Assembly: GCA_003118195.1 (NCBI GenBank)
Contig: BEXV01000271.1
Span: 164,434-193,064, forward strand
Direction of reading: 5' to 3'
DNA: 28,631 nt
Source of the DNA: Hemicentrotus pulcherrimus
Lineage: Eukaryota; Echinodermata; Echinoidea; Camarodonta; Strongylocentrotidae
Under the pieces are notes generated by a model. The model worked only from the letters and a program-made list of their open reading frames with translations. It was not told where the DNA came from and did not search any database. The first letter of the stretch is position 1. Every line of letters begins with the position of its first letter. This document shows, piece after piece, positions 1 through 10,073 of the stretch. Made by a program: the position numbers and the translations under genes.

Positions 1-249
1 TGTTTTTGGGGAAAACTCCCCCTTTTGATTTTAACCCCCCCCCCCTTGAAAAAATCCTGCGTACGCCACTGCTCACACACAGGTGCAAACCTACTATATA
101 TCTACATCACCATGCAATCCGACACTTACAAGCATTATTATTATTATTGTTTTATTACTATTACTTATTGGCACTTGATGTTTTGCAAGAGTTTGGACCA
201 TAAATATCTTATTTATAAAAAAGCCCCCAAATAGCATTATAGTATGTGT
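1..249. other. Low-complexity window edge, no gene
   Basis: The stretch holds C-runs, an ATT/TTA microsatellite-like patch near 135-170 and short AT-rich sequence. The reading frames here are short and dominated by low-complexity residues, so none is taken as a gene. It may be the decayed upstream continuation of the retrotransposon remnant that follows, because the readable motifs there start abruptly at the reverse-transcriptase catalytic box. Confidence 0.5.
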
Positions 250-1010
250 TTTGCTGATGACTCTTAAAGATTAGTTGAAATAATTGATATTGAAACGTGT
301 AATATTATCGTGGGTTAGAGCGAAAAAATTATCATTGAATCCCCAGAAAATGAAATAGGCCTATGTTTAGTAAATCTATAGATCCGTTGCCAGCTAACAG
401 TTTTGGAAAATGCCCCCATCGGAGTATGTTTCATTTAAAACATTTTTGGGTGTAACAGTTGATAAAAAGTTTTCTTGGAAATATCACATCGACAATATTT
501 GTAAAAATTTCCCGAAAGGTATCAATAATAAAGCAAAGACATATCTTTCTTTCAACTCATTATAGTTTTATGATACTCCCAAACTTGAATTATGGTACCT
601 TAGTTTACACATCAAACATCATTAAATAAATTGTTGTTATAACAAAAAAAATGATTCACTTTAGCTCCCATATATGTTTTTTGAAATAAGATACTTTTTT
701 CAACAAGGTATTTTTATTTATAATTATAAAAATAATATGTTGCCATCTGTTTTTCAAGAAATGTTTTTTTGTTTGTAGATAGCTCAGTTTCATGATTACC
801 CAACAAGAAATTCGAAAATTGTCATTGACCTCTCTTGCGGCCCTCTTAGCTCAAAATACATTTATGTATTATGAAGGTCCAAAGTTATTGAATCATTTAA
901 GTGATGAAAATATAATGCTCCATCGATTGATATTTTTAAGAAAAAAAAACAAAACAAAACAAACAAAAAATTGATATTGTTTTTATTACAATCTTATGAA
1001 CTTCGTTGAA
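250..1010 (+). pseudogene. Decayed non-LTR retrotransposon, RT 3' half
   Basis: This is a broken 3' half of a LINE-type ORF2. Motifs read in order but in shifting frames. FADDS at 250-264 matches the catalytic F/YADD box and is followed at once by a stop. W-V-R-A-K-K-L-S-L-N at about 311-340 matches the usual 'W...ANKLSLN' thumb motif. FLGVTVD at 443-463 continues to SWKYHID and IC, matching 'FLGV.iD..LsWk.HI', until a stop at 563. H-D-Y-P-T-R-N-S at 791-814 resembles the 'H.Y.TR' box, and Y-E-G-P-K-L-L-N near 872 resembles 'GPKLWN'. At least two in-frame stops and two frame changes make it non-functional. The motif set suggests a CR1/L2/Rex-like clade, but the clade is not resolved. It lies upstream of the PKC gene on the same strand and is probably unrelated to its function. 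Confidence 0.75.
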
Positions 1011-2340
1011 CTATATCACTCATTTATTCTTTTCCCGTCCTCATAATTATGTCTGTCCTTTTTTTTTGAAACAAGATAATTGTCTACTCGCTGACAAAGT
1101 ATAATTTGATGCTGTGTTCTCTCATGCATATCTCCTTTCTAACGCACATTTCTCCTTCCTCATCTTTTTCTCAACCCCATCACATGCAGCTCATCCTTTT
1201 GTATTATTTTCTGTTCCGACGATCTCTCAATTCTTTATTGGCATTGTCCTTTCTTTGAGATACAAGATACAAGATACATTTTTTTTTTTTTATTTGGTCT
1301 TTGCAAACAAGTTACACAGAAATTTGGTTTCCACTGGCGTTGCAGTGATACTCAAGAAAATACATCATTTCAAGAAATAAGTACATCACGTTTATAGAAA
1401 TAGATCAAATAAGGAACAAATACATGCAAAAGGTAATGTATTGTGACCGTATTCTCCTATCCTTGTCATGGAAAGTACTCCCTTGTCCCGTTCTCGTCTC
1501 TGTTGGCATCCACATTTTTTCCTATTTGTAGTTTCTTTTTGCAGTTACGAATTTGTTTATTCCTTATTCCTAATGATCATTTGAGGGGTCCACAACTAAT
1601 GTAAAAGCATTACTTTTTAGTGGACCGCTTCGTTTCCAATATTTATTCCTTAAATGTTGATAATGATTACTAATAGATTTGTAATGTTTAGTTGGAAACA
1701 TAATTAAAATTGAATTAACATTGAATTGGTTTGATAATTTTAGACGAACATGAATAAAACAAAGTACGTCACACATCAAGATGAGAGGTGAAACCCAATT
1801 CTGACCAAAAATTAAAGCTGTTGGAAAGGCAGGGGTCAAATTGATCATTGAAAAAATTCCTTTATGGAAAAAAAATGGCTAAAGTTCTCACGGGCAATTT
1901 AAGTCTTTTAAGTAAACATGTTGCATTTATGCTGAAAACACGATGAATATCCATTGGACCGTCTCCTACTCTAATCACTTACAAAACAAATACCCGGCGA
2001 ATACCCTCATACTGCTATTCCTATGAAACCATGTATGATTTCAAATGAAAATTTGAAGGTCACATCAGAAATATTGTAGGAAATTGAAAAATATTGTGCG
2101 GTTCTCCTCATTTAACTAGTGGTTTAAGCTACCCGCGGGGACTCTTTTACCCCCTACGAGGACAGGTGTTGTAATCACGGGGAATCCCCTTCTCGGTCAC
2201 ACCCATCACGAAGAGATTGGTCTGGTGACCATTATGAACTGCCCCTCCCCTTTCATGATCTCATTTTTTGTGAGTTATCTTATGCTATCCCAGAACATTT
2301 ATGCTTTTCATGAAAATTCACCCTGTAGTTTTAAAGGTTT
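1011..2340. other. Unassigned upstream intergenic sequence
   Basis: No recognised gene is present. A short tandem ATACAAG tract (about 1260-1278) followed by a T-run could be a LINE 3' tail, since it lies downstream of the LINE remnant. An open frame of 92 codons on the minus strand (1570-1848) has a plausible amino-acid composition but no motif I recognise and no splice or regulatory context, so it is not called a gene. Positions 2100-2220 are somewhat richer in G+C (a CCCGCGGGG core near 2132) and could be a distal promoter element of the PKC gene; this is speculative. Confidence 0.4.
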
Positions 2341-2841
2341 CCCCTTCCTTTTCCCCTTTATAACCTTCTCAGTTTTTTTTATACAAGAAGAGGATACACA
2401 GTTCCTCATCAATAAGAAGTGATTTTCACCAGTCTCTTCTTCATGTACTTTGCCTTATGGGACGGATCTTCATAAACAACAACATTGTAGACTCTGCACA
2501 GCTAACCGACATCCTTTCCCTTGCTCTGTGCTCCCGTGTAACGAAATTCAGCGGCACAGCTGGGAGCTAGCTCGCTCGCCGAAAGCTAGGGCAGTGCTCG
2601 TAGCAGTGTACGTAAGCCAGTGCAGTGGGTGCGATACGCGCGAACAAGGGATACTCAGTGACAATAATATAGCTTCTGTCATCGGAAATCGATGGCTTCT
2701 AACAGCTCGTGAAAACTTCGGAATCAGAACCCAAATTTGCCTCCGAAGGTGCTTTAAGAAGGGAGATAATCATTCTGTGAGAATATTTCCCTTCATTTGG
2801 TTGCCTATTTGTGAGTTTTTAAGACAGGAATCGCCTGCAAA
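2341..2841 (+). promoter_or_regulatory. Probable promoter and 5'UTR of the PKC gene
   Basis: The sequence just upstream of the PKC start codon changes character. It is richer in G+C and CpG (clusters around 2545-2600 and 2635-2645) than the AT-rich flanks. A TTTATAA at 2357-2363 could be a TATA-like box, but no start site can be fixed by eye. The interval contains short upstream ATGs, for example at 2441 and 2691. A donor-like GTAAGC at 2612 and an acceptor-like TTTTTAAGACAG ending at 2827 would allow a spliced 5'UTR; this is only a possibility. The long frame across this region has no ATG near its beginning and resembles no protein, so it is treated as untranslated leader. Confidence 0.35.
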
Positions 2842-3213
2842 ATGGTGGTTTTTAACGGGACTTTCCGTCTGAAGATCTGCGAGGCGGTGGATCTAAAACC
2901 TACCGACTTCGCAACGCGTTTCGCTAGCAGTAGCAAGGATGCTGCGAAGGCGGTCACCGCTGCCATTGATCCTTTCATTGAAGTCAGTGTTGATGACGTA
3001 CATGTTGGAAAGACAACCATCAAACAAAAATCATTCTCTCCCACTTGGAATGAAGAATTTGAAACCAAAATCCAGAATGGAGAGAACCTGATATTCACTG
3101 TTTATAATAACTCCATGATCAAGTCGGAATTCGTTGCAAACTGCACAGTTGCAATCGAAGACCTGCTTCAAAATGCCACCGGTCCCAGCAATCTACTCAA
3201 CTCTGACATCTGG
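2842..3213 (+). CDS. Novel PKC (epsilon/eta-like) exon 1, C2 domain
   Basis: This is the first coding exon of a calcium-independent (novel) protein kinase C, a diacylglycerol-activated Ser/Thr kinase that moves from cytosol to membranes. The 124 encoded residues form the N-terminal C2/V1 domain. MVVFNG at residues 1-6 and KICEAV at 11-16 match vertebrate PKC epsilon/eta. EAVDLKPT at 14-21 differs by one residue from the EAVSLKPT segment of mammalian PKC epsilon known to contact its anchoring protein. DPF-IEVSVDD (43-52), KQKSFSPTWNEEF (61-73) and FVANCTV (97-103) complete the C2 core. Start: good Kozak context (CAAAATGG) and an in-frame TGA at 2812-2814. End: DIW followed by GTAAGG at 3214, the position where vertebrate PKC epsilon has 'DW|IDLEPEG'. 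The C1, kinase and V5 parts must lie beyond the window. Epsilon and eta share this exon layout, so a pre-duplication orthologue of both is the safest reading. Confidence 0.93.
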
Positions 3214-4192
3214 GTAAGGACATTTTTTGGTTTTATTTCATTAGTACGGTTGAATGTCTTTTGGATAGATCTCAATGATATCAGATGAATATAGATCTTC
3301 ACCTCTGCTTGGTGGTTGGTGTCCAATTTGTACCCATCTGTGCCTTGCTCGTCACCCCACAGCGTGATGCACAAACTTCAAGTCCAGATATGATTTAAAA
3401 AACCATTCCACCAGAGATGGCTTGCAAAAATCAGTTTTAAAAGTTCTATTGTATTTCTGGTTGGTAATCAGAAAATTATTTCATAGCCTAGTGTAAACTC
3501 AACATGGGCTAAATCCCACTCCAGCAAAGCATAGAGAGTCAATGCTAAATCCCATGTTACCATCTACATGTAGATGATCTTCTGTTATGAATCGTTTACC
3601 TTTTATGGTAAAGTATATAACATTGATTTCCAAACTAACATTAATAATGTGTAACTGTAAGGCTAAGATTTTACCTTAGTGAATCTGAATAATCTAATAT
3701 TTGTATTTAATAATAAGTATTGACGATTTTATTTTGTGTGGGAAGGGCAGTCTTAAGTGGTTCAGTTAATGTGTCTTATATTAATGTTGGAATTAATGTT
3801 TTTGTTTGTATGTTATTTGGTGAGTTTTCATTAGTTCAATGATTCAAGCTTCAACAATGTATTTATTTTTATCTTTCTTGCCTTTTTGAAACTGCTAATT
3901 TGATTTTGTTGATGTGTTTTGTTTTCCTGTGTTCAATTCCTGAATTTCCTGAAATGTACCCTAGCTCAGTCATATTGTACTTGTGTGTTCCTTATGATTT
4001 TTCAGTCTTCAACAGAAAACGTACTTACGTCATTGAGATTCAATTTCTGATTTCAAAGATATCTCTTAAAGTTTCACCATTGGGGGGGGGTGGTCATGAT
4101 TAAAATTCTATGCCAATTTTTTAGGTTGTTTCACTGTTTCATTCAGGATTTAATTTAATAAAAGTAATACATTTGTGTAAAAAAATGATAAG
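3214..4192. other. Intron sequence without recognisable features
   Basis: AT-rich single-copy-looking sequence. The only low-complexity feature is a ten-base G-run near 4083-4092. No inverted repeat, transposon end or coding motif was seen. Conserved regulatory elements are often found in the first part of a first intron but cannot be detected from one sequence. Confidence 0.5.
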
Positions 4193-4370
4193 CTTAAAAG
4201 GGGAAGTCCTCCCTGATTTGCATTTTGCTGATATGTAGTTTGTTTCAATGAAGACAGAAAAATGAGATTAGTGAAAGTTGGAGGACATCTAAACAAGGAT
4301 GAGAAAGTTATGATTGGCTAATTTGAGTAGAAAATGCATACATAATACACAAACATAGATGAGGAAATCT
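4193..4370 (+). mobile_element. Truncated T2/Kolobok-like MITE left end
   Basis: A left end TTAAAAGGGGAAGTCCTCC at 4194 closely resembles the terminus of the complete MITE at 9650 (TTAAAGGGGAAGTCCAACC). Internal words are also shared: a 'AGTTTGTTT' stretch, an 'AGTGAAAG/AGTGAAGG' word and an 'AGAAAAA' stretch. No matching right end (ACTTCCCCTTTAA) follows within 1 kb, so this is a solo or 3'-deleted copy. The end coordinate is approximate. Confidence 0.45.
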
Positions 4371-4715
4371 GGGTAGAAGTCTAGACCATGCGCATTGCTT
4401 GGATTCTCATACATGTATGTGGAGTTGTGAGTTATGCTTCAGTAAATATGCTTTCCAGCAAGTGATTGTTGGTTTGTTTATATTTTGCTGAGTCTAAACA
4501 ACCCATTGACTGTACGATAAATCATTCATAGTTAATTAGATTACCCAGAAGTGGACTATTTTAATTTTTGTCATGTTGGCAGAGTTACAATCATGATGAT
4601 TGATGATGTATTCTGTTTGCCACAACGTTTTAGACTCAAAGTGAATTACCCTATCAAGTATCAACAAAATGGAGTGTCCATTAGATACATGAACATGTAA
4701 AGTATGTTAATAGAG

Positions 4716-5380
4716 CAGGCCTTCTCAACTGACAGCATGCACGCCACTTGTGGCGCTTGCGTTCAGTAGGAGTGGTGCGCGACTGTTGCAAACTATATTT
4801 TAGAATTCAAAACTCGGCAAAACCAAGAAGTCCAGTCGAACTTGAGTTGAGCACAAAATGTCTGCTTAACAAACAAGAAGAAAGGGAAATTTATTGTTTT
4901 TTACCATTTTATACGCCTCTAAACCTTAGCTCTAAACAACAATAAGCTTACGATGTGCTACCAATTTGAACATTGCAGATCTCTGGAAACATCTTATTTC
5001 TTTGTTTTGTTGATTTTCACTTACCAGTAATTTTGACATTTTCTGTGTTTATTGCACCAAAATAACTACATAAAAATTTACCTCCAGTGCAATTGTACCC
5101 AGGAATTGTACCTATTTTTTCACATCTATATGAAATTATGATTGATATATTTTGGAATAAAATGGTGTTAAAAAAAAAAATCACATCTGGGTCTTTAGAA
5201 AGCCCTAAAATCCACCAGCTTCGGGGGGGGGGGGGGGGGGNGGGACTTTGCCCCTGGATCCCACTCGTTTTTGGCTAGGTCGTTATGCTCCCTTGCAGCA
5301 CAGTCAAACATACAGGTTGGCACTTCAACTACAAATTCTTTTTGTTTTGGCACTTCTCAGAAACTAGTTGAGAAGGCCTG
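4716..5380. mobile_element. Non-autonomous hAT (Charlie-like) element
   Basis: Terminal inverted repeats of 15 bp, CAGGCCTTCTCAACT at 4716-4730 and its exact complement at 5366-5380, bound a 665-bp element. The immediate flanks TAATAGAG (4708-4715) and TTATAGAG (5381-5388) match at 7 of 8 positions, which is the 8-bp target duplication expected for hAT. The terminus resembles the CAGTGGTTCTCAAC end of Charlie-type elements. The interior has no transposase; it includes a G-run interrupted by an N at 5223-5244. It is therefore a MITE mobilised in trans and now decaying. Confidence 0.82.
5223..5244. repeat. Poly-G run with an unresolved base
   Basis: Eighteen G, one N, then three G inside the hAT element. 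The N marks an unresolved assembly position, so the true length of the homopolymer is unknown. Confidence 0.9.
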
Positions 5381-5388
5381 TTATAGAG

Positions 5389-5967
5389 CTTTCTAACCTA
5401 TTTCACCTTGTCATTTGTATGTCTTTGAGGCAGATATATATATGTTGAATCTCAGTTGATCATAATTTGGGCTTACAGTAGATCAATTATTGCCTTCAAT
5501 GTTTATCACCCTATGCTACGGTACATTACATAATCTTTGGGCAAACCTTTTTTGAGAGCTGTCCATTCTAAACAAAACAACTGCCCATGTATCTTTTATG
5601 ATTCAGGAATTATTCAACTGTATCTTTGATTAAAATCTCTTTTAGCAATTTTGATAGTTCAAGAAATGGAAATGATAGATCATACATTTGTAAGTTTTTT
5701 CCCTTGTGATATCAAAATATCAATCTTAATTGTCAAAGAATGTTGTGTGAGACTTCTTATTGATACTACACAATGTAAATAGCAGACAATTTTGAACAAT
5801 ATGTATTGATGGACAGACTTGTGCAAAGTATTAGAATTTGAAGAACATGTTACTTTAGAAAATTCAAGATTATCATGTGAAATCATTCCAGAAAATTTAT
5901 TGAGTTCAGGCCATGCTGTTCAATATTCACTGATAGTTTTTTTTCTCATTGCATTGCATATTTAAAG
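5389..5967. other. Intron sequence without recognisable features
   Basis: AT-rich sequence between the hAT element and the next MITE. A short TATATATA stretch occurs near 5434. No coding or structural feature was supported. Confidence 0.5.
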
Positions 5968-6391
5968 TTAAAGATAAAGACCAGTTATGGTCATGCAGTT
6001 GCATTGTAAAAGAAACGTGGAATCGATCAGAAAAGGTTAATCATCTAGCATATACATGTAAGTATTGGTGTGTACTGCAAGGTTCTGGAATTATCAAAAT
6101 GATAAGAAATTTGGCCCAGTCTTGATAAATATACAAGCACTGTACATAGAAAGATGTATATGGGACTGCCCACACACGTGCGTAACACGTGCGTTATACA
6201 TTGTATCTATCAGGTCCAAATAGATATAATAATTTACCAAATATATCAATTAGTATGCGGTTTCTTGGCAAAATTTTTATGATCATGTATTAGTCAAAAC
6301 TCAAAACATATTCTTTCACATAATTGGTAATAAGAGCTTCCATTTCATTTTTTTAGAGGGGGGCATTTATAAAACTGGTCTTAACCTTTAA
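5968..6391. mobile_element. TTAA-flanked T2/Kolobok-like MITE
   Basis: TTAA at 5968-5971 is followed by AGATAAAGACCAGTT. On the other side, AACTGGTCTTAACCT precedes TTAA at 6388-6391. The complement of the right end is AGGTTAAGACCAGTT, matching the left in 13 of 15 positions. The TTAAAG start and TTAA duplication fit the T2/Kolobok-type MITE pattern (TTAAAGGRR) known from vertebrates and invertebrates. There is no coding capacity. The interior includes a duplicated CACGTGCGT (6175-6194). Confidence 0.68.
6175..6194 (+). promoter_or_regulatory. Paired CACGTGCGT motifs, 11-bp spacing
   Basis: CACGTG occurs at 6175-6180 and again at 6186-6191, each followed by CGT, giving two identical 9-mers 11 bp apart (about one helical turn). 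CACGTG is the canonical E-box, and ACGTG is the core of hypoxia-factor sites. The pair sits inside a MITE, so it may be sequence inherited from the transposon. Function is unproven. Confidence 0.3.
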
Positions 6392-7484
6392 GTTTAGATT
6401 TGTTTCATTGAAATCACAGCTAACAAACGATACCATCCTGTATAAAATATATGCAATATCACATTAAATTAAGCTGGACTACAGTAGGCCTCTTATTGGC
6501 AGCAGCCTTTTAGATTCTCTCGGCTTAAATATGGACTGAAAATGCAGTATTTATCTCATGTGATGAAGCAAACTGTGGATCTTTTTATTGAGCTGTAGAC
6601 AAAATGATTTTTACAAAAACCACGCTAAAAGGAAATAGATATCAATCTAAAATAGTAAACACACATGATGAACAATCAGTATTGAAAAACAATTTTTACA
6701 GGGTCTATCTTTCATTCTAGATTAGTAGCCTTTGTGTAGGCATACATACCAGTATTTAGTATTACATCTGCGAACTACACACAGCCTAAATATTGCGTGG
6801 TTTTGTTTTGATATTCAAGGTTTCTGTTAAGGTATTTGTTAGGTTGATTGTGTATTTTTTATTAATATTTACACATACTTATCCTCAAATTATAGAAGGT
6901 CACTAACAATGTATCAGGAAGTTGCACATGGTGTACATATAGTATTAGCAATATTTTATCAACAGGAACATGTTGAAAGTGAATTGTTTGCTTGGATTTA
7001 TATGTATTTGATTTGGGTGATTGATTTGATAGGCATTTGACGTTTTAATGCCTCTTTGGTTTAGCATAAAAGTTTAATCTGTCATTAAGATTTGATCGTG
7101 TTGATGTGATATATACAGTAGGTGTATTCATGCACTCATTACACATTGTTTCGTTTCACGTCCATTAATTTAGTCTCAGAGGAATAATTACATGAGATAA
7201 ATAGTAATTTATGGGTCAATTCAACTCAATTTGTTCTCAGTTATAGAAAAACCAATATGCATTTCAATTGCTTTGCCTACAGACAAAGGAGTTTGAAAAG
7301 AAGTAGTAATTCGATGTTGAAATGTTGATTTGGTCTCATGTGGCCTGATTATGACATGAGTGCATGTATAATTTCAGCTTTGAATGCATACATGAATGAA
7401 TAAATGTACACTACAGATCATGCAATATCTCAAGAGTTTTACCAAGGTTTTGACTAATATTCATGAGTAATGGTGTACTGTAAA
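6392..7484. other. Intron sequence without recognisable features
   Basis: AT-rich, with no inverted terminal repeats, coding motifs or tandem arrays recognised. Confidence 0.5.
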
Positions 7485-7970
7485 TAAGAAGCACATGTGT
7501 GTAAGGCGCACCCTTATTTTTTTTTTTGGGGGGGGGGGAAATGTTTTTTTTTTATTTGTTGTTGTTTTGTTTTCTGAAAACCCACGCTGGGAAGGACTTT
7601 CATTTAACCTTGATGTGCAGTTGAAGGCCCCGATTGGTGCTTGTGAACTTGTCACAAATAATAGTAACAATTAAAAAAAAAAAAATGTAAATTAAAAACA
7701 GTAGAGTACCTGGGATAGAACTTTGTGGTACTCCGTGTGTAATAGAAGAAAAACATGAGGATTTATTATTATAAACTACTGTACATATTGAGATCTATTA
7801 GAAAGATTACTTTCAAACCAAGATGACTTTCAAACCAAGATGACAGACAAATTTGTGAGTTGTTCTAGTTTTCGAGTGGTGAGTCAAACTGCTAGGCATA
7901 GCGCCAGGTGGAGGGGCATTAATCAATTCTTAAAACTTTTTTTGTTGTGTGTAAGACGCATCCCCGAAAA
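7485..7970 (-). mobile_element. RT-fragment-carrying short element, copy B
   Basis: Read on the minus strand this block is collinear with the element at 13833-14291. It shares TGGCGCTATGCCT, CACTCG, TTTGTCTGTCATCTTG, the RT fragment, and AAATGAAAG-CCTTCCCA followed by a GTGGGTTTT-like word. Its end words GTGTGTAAGGCGCACCC (7498-7514) and GTGTGTAAGACGCATCCCC (7948-7966) correspond to the GTTTATAC-type ends of copy A. The embedded RT piece (minus strand, about 7703-7813) reads G-V-P-Q-S-S-I-P-G-T-L, a degenerate GVPQGSILGPL box. A 17-bp tandem duplication (7809-7842) and a G-run (7528-7538) are private to this copy. The outermost terminal repeats are not clear, so limits are approximate. Confidence 0.65.
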
Positions 7971-9649
7971 ACAAACAATAAGAAAAGAAACCCCCTCCCC
8001 AAACAAAAATCTAAACAAAATGTAACAAAATGTAACAAAACCAACTGAATAAAACTAAATAAAAACGTAGCAAAACTAACAAATTTAATGACAGCATTCT
8101 GCAGGTTGGGAATGAAATGAGTCTTTGTTACTTATTGGTACGACCAGTTCTGAATACAAAATTTGAACCTCATACTTGACAGTTGTAAGAAATGAGGAAT
8201 GCTCATAAATATATATGAATTAGGAAAAAATCTCAAGCTCTTTTATGTGAACTAATTTGAATCATTTATCATCCCTGTACTTGTTACATGTAATTCATAA
8301 AAGTGAAATACCATGGGCATGCATGGGCCTGCCTTTATAAAAAATGTTTGCAACTTTGCATTCAATTAGTTTATTGAAAGGTGTTTCTGTTTTCATATTA
8401 TAACTATTATAAAGATGAGGTATGCCAAGTGTTAGTCAGTCTTTCACCTGTAGTATCAAATTGGTATATATGGACTCATTTTAAAACTCAGTCACCTCAT
8501 GGGCAACATCTCAATTAAAACACAGTACCGGTACATGTATTTTCCCATTGAATTCTTTTTGGTACTACATACTCTGTACATGTTTTATAGGTCTATATAT
8601 ATATATACACGGTTGTCCATAAATAGTTGGAATATTTTTAAAACCATTTTTTCATGTAATGATTGTCAATGATTGTGACAATATAATTTGTTCTTGATGT
8701 AGATAAATTTCTGAGAAGATTTAAACTTTATCTATCAAGAATAAACCATATTGTCACAATTTTTTCATAAAAAGGAGGAAGAATTTTTTTCTGTAACCTT
8801 CATGGGCAACAGTGCATAACCATTCTCATTAGATTGAATGATAAACTTACCACAAACTATCAATATATTGCCTAATGCCTTGTGGTTGAGTACGTTTTGT
8901 ACATGATATGTAGGTCTTTGTGGAAGGAAACCAATTAACACTTTGTTTAAAACTGAGTCATCCTGTAAATAATGCAGATTTTATTTTCTTTTCATGTGAT
9001 GGCAAAGTAGGAGGCCTACAGAAACCCTAGCTTGCACTGAAATCAGAACAATTGAACCAGTCTCTTTTGTATCTATGGGAGATACATGTACATGTACAAA
9101 ATGTATGAATGTGCCGCCAAGTACTTTGTGAAGAAGAAAAACAATAGGTGAGGGCAATTTGCCCCTAAACTATAAAAAAAGACACAGTTACACATACACA
9201 CATGTAGCCCACTCTAGTAAAATTGGGTGAGAATTTTGGGAAAAATGCAATGTTGTAATTTCATCATTTTGAATTTTATTCTCAATAGTTTTAATTTTTG
9301 CAGTATTATATATTTAAACATCAACTTTTTAGTATAACTGTTTATTGTATAAAATCTTAATGGAAAGGTTCAATAAGTGTGATTGAAGAGGACTTAACGA
9401 AGAGAACTACCGGTATGTAGGGGAAACTTATGTTACCCTGTTATGAAGGCCTGTATGTTTTATTGTTTGGTTTGCCACAGAAATGTCTCAATCAAGTTCA
9501 CTCTTCTCTGTTGCCAGCTTCTATAAGAAATGTGTACATGTACATGTACAATGTAGCCCACATGTAGACCACATTCAAGGACATGTACAGTGTACAATCA
9601 GCTGTTGCAGAATAACCAAACTGCAGCCCTTAATTTCATGTGCTTGGCT
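7971..9649. other. Intron sequence, one hairpin, otherwise unassigned
   Basis: AT-rich sequence. Noted items are an 11-bp tandem duplication (AACAAAATGTA) near 8014-8037, the inverted repeat at 8673-8759 listed separately, and ACATGTACATGTACA runs near 9088 and 9534. No gene was supported. Confidence 0.45.
8673..8759. other. 87-nt imperfect hairpin, precursor-miRNA size
   Basis: The left arm (8673-8710) begins TTGTGACAATAT, and the right arm (8723-8759) ends with the exact complement ATATTGTCACAA. The arms also share TTCTTGAT/ATCAAGAA and AGATAAA/TTTATCT. They enclose a loop of about 12 nt, with an internal AA/CC mismatch and a small bulge. Size, loop and bulges fit an animal pre-miRNA-like fold. 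I do not recognise a known miRNA seed, and it may equally be a tiny foldback transposon. Either strand could fold. Confidence 0.35.
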
Positions 9650-10073
9650 TTAAAGGGGAAGTCCAACCTACATGTAATTATAAGTTTGTTTTAATACAAG
9701 GAGAAAAAAGTGAAGAGCAGATCAGTGAAGGTTTGAGAAAAATCAGACAATGTACATGTACATGTATGATGTCAGCCCCTCACATTTTATCCTTGTTAAA
9801 TGCAAGAAATGTCACTTAATTCCATTTTGGAGATTTTGGAGATTTTGGGTCATTCAGTCATTCAGATCAGTGGTGAATTGTGAGGGGATGACATCACAAT
9901 TTCTGACCGCATTGCCAATATGTCTCAAAGATTCCATGATGTTCATGATTTTGAAAGATTCATAACTTTCTTATTTGTTGTTTGATTTTTCTCAAACTTT
10001 TACTGAATCGTTTCTCTAAATTTTCTGCTTCTATTTAAAACCAATTTGATATTAGCGTGGACTTCCCCTTTAA
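9650..10073. mobile_element. Complete T2/Kolobok-like MITE with TTAA duplication
   Basis: TTAA (9650-9653) is followed by AGGGGAAGTCCA, and its exact complement TGGACTTCCCCT precedes TTAA (10070-10073). The inverted match continues imperfectly inward, for example GTTTGAGAAAAATCAGACA against TGTTTGATTTTTCTCAAAC, so each arm is about 100 bp. TTAAAGGGG fits the TTAAAGGRR signature of T2/Kolobok MITEs. The interior has no transposase. It contains an ACATGTACATGT run and a 10-bp triplication (GGAGATTTT words, 9829-9848). Confidence 0.85.

Noticed and set aside
1570..1848. 92-codon minus-strand frame
   Set aside because: Ordinary composition but no motif, no neighbouring exon signal and AT-rich context; a chance frame of this length is expected in 28 kb on six frames.
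2450..2872. 140-codon open frame overlapping the PKC start
   Set aside because: It has no ATG at its beginning, lies in the G+C-rich leader in a different frame and resembles no protein; the PKC frame with Kozak context and upstream stop explains the region.
2805..3098. 97-codon minus-strand frame
   Set aside because: Antisense shadow of the PKC C2 exon; no recognisable domain.
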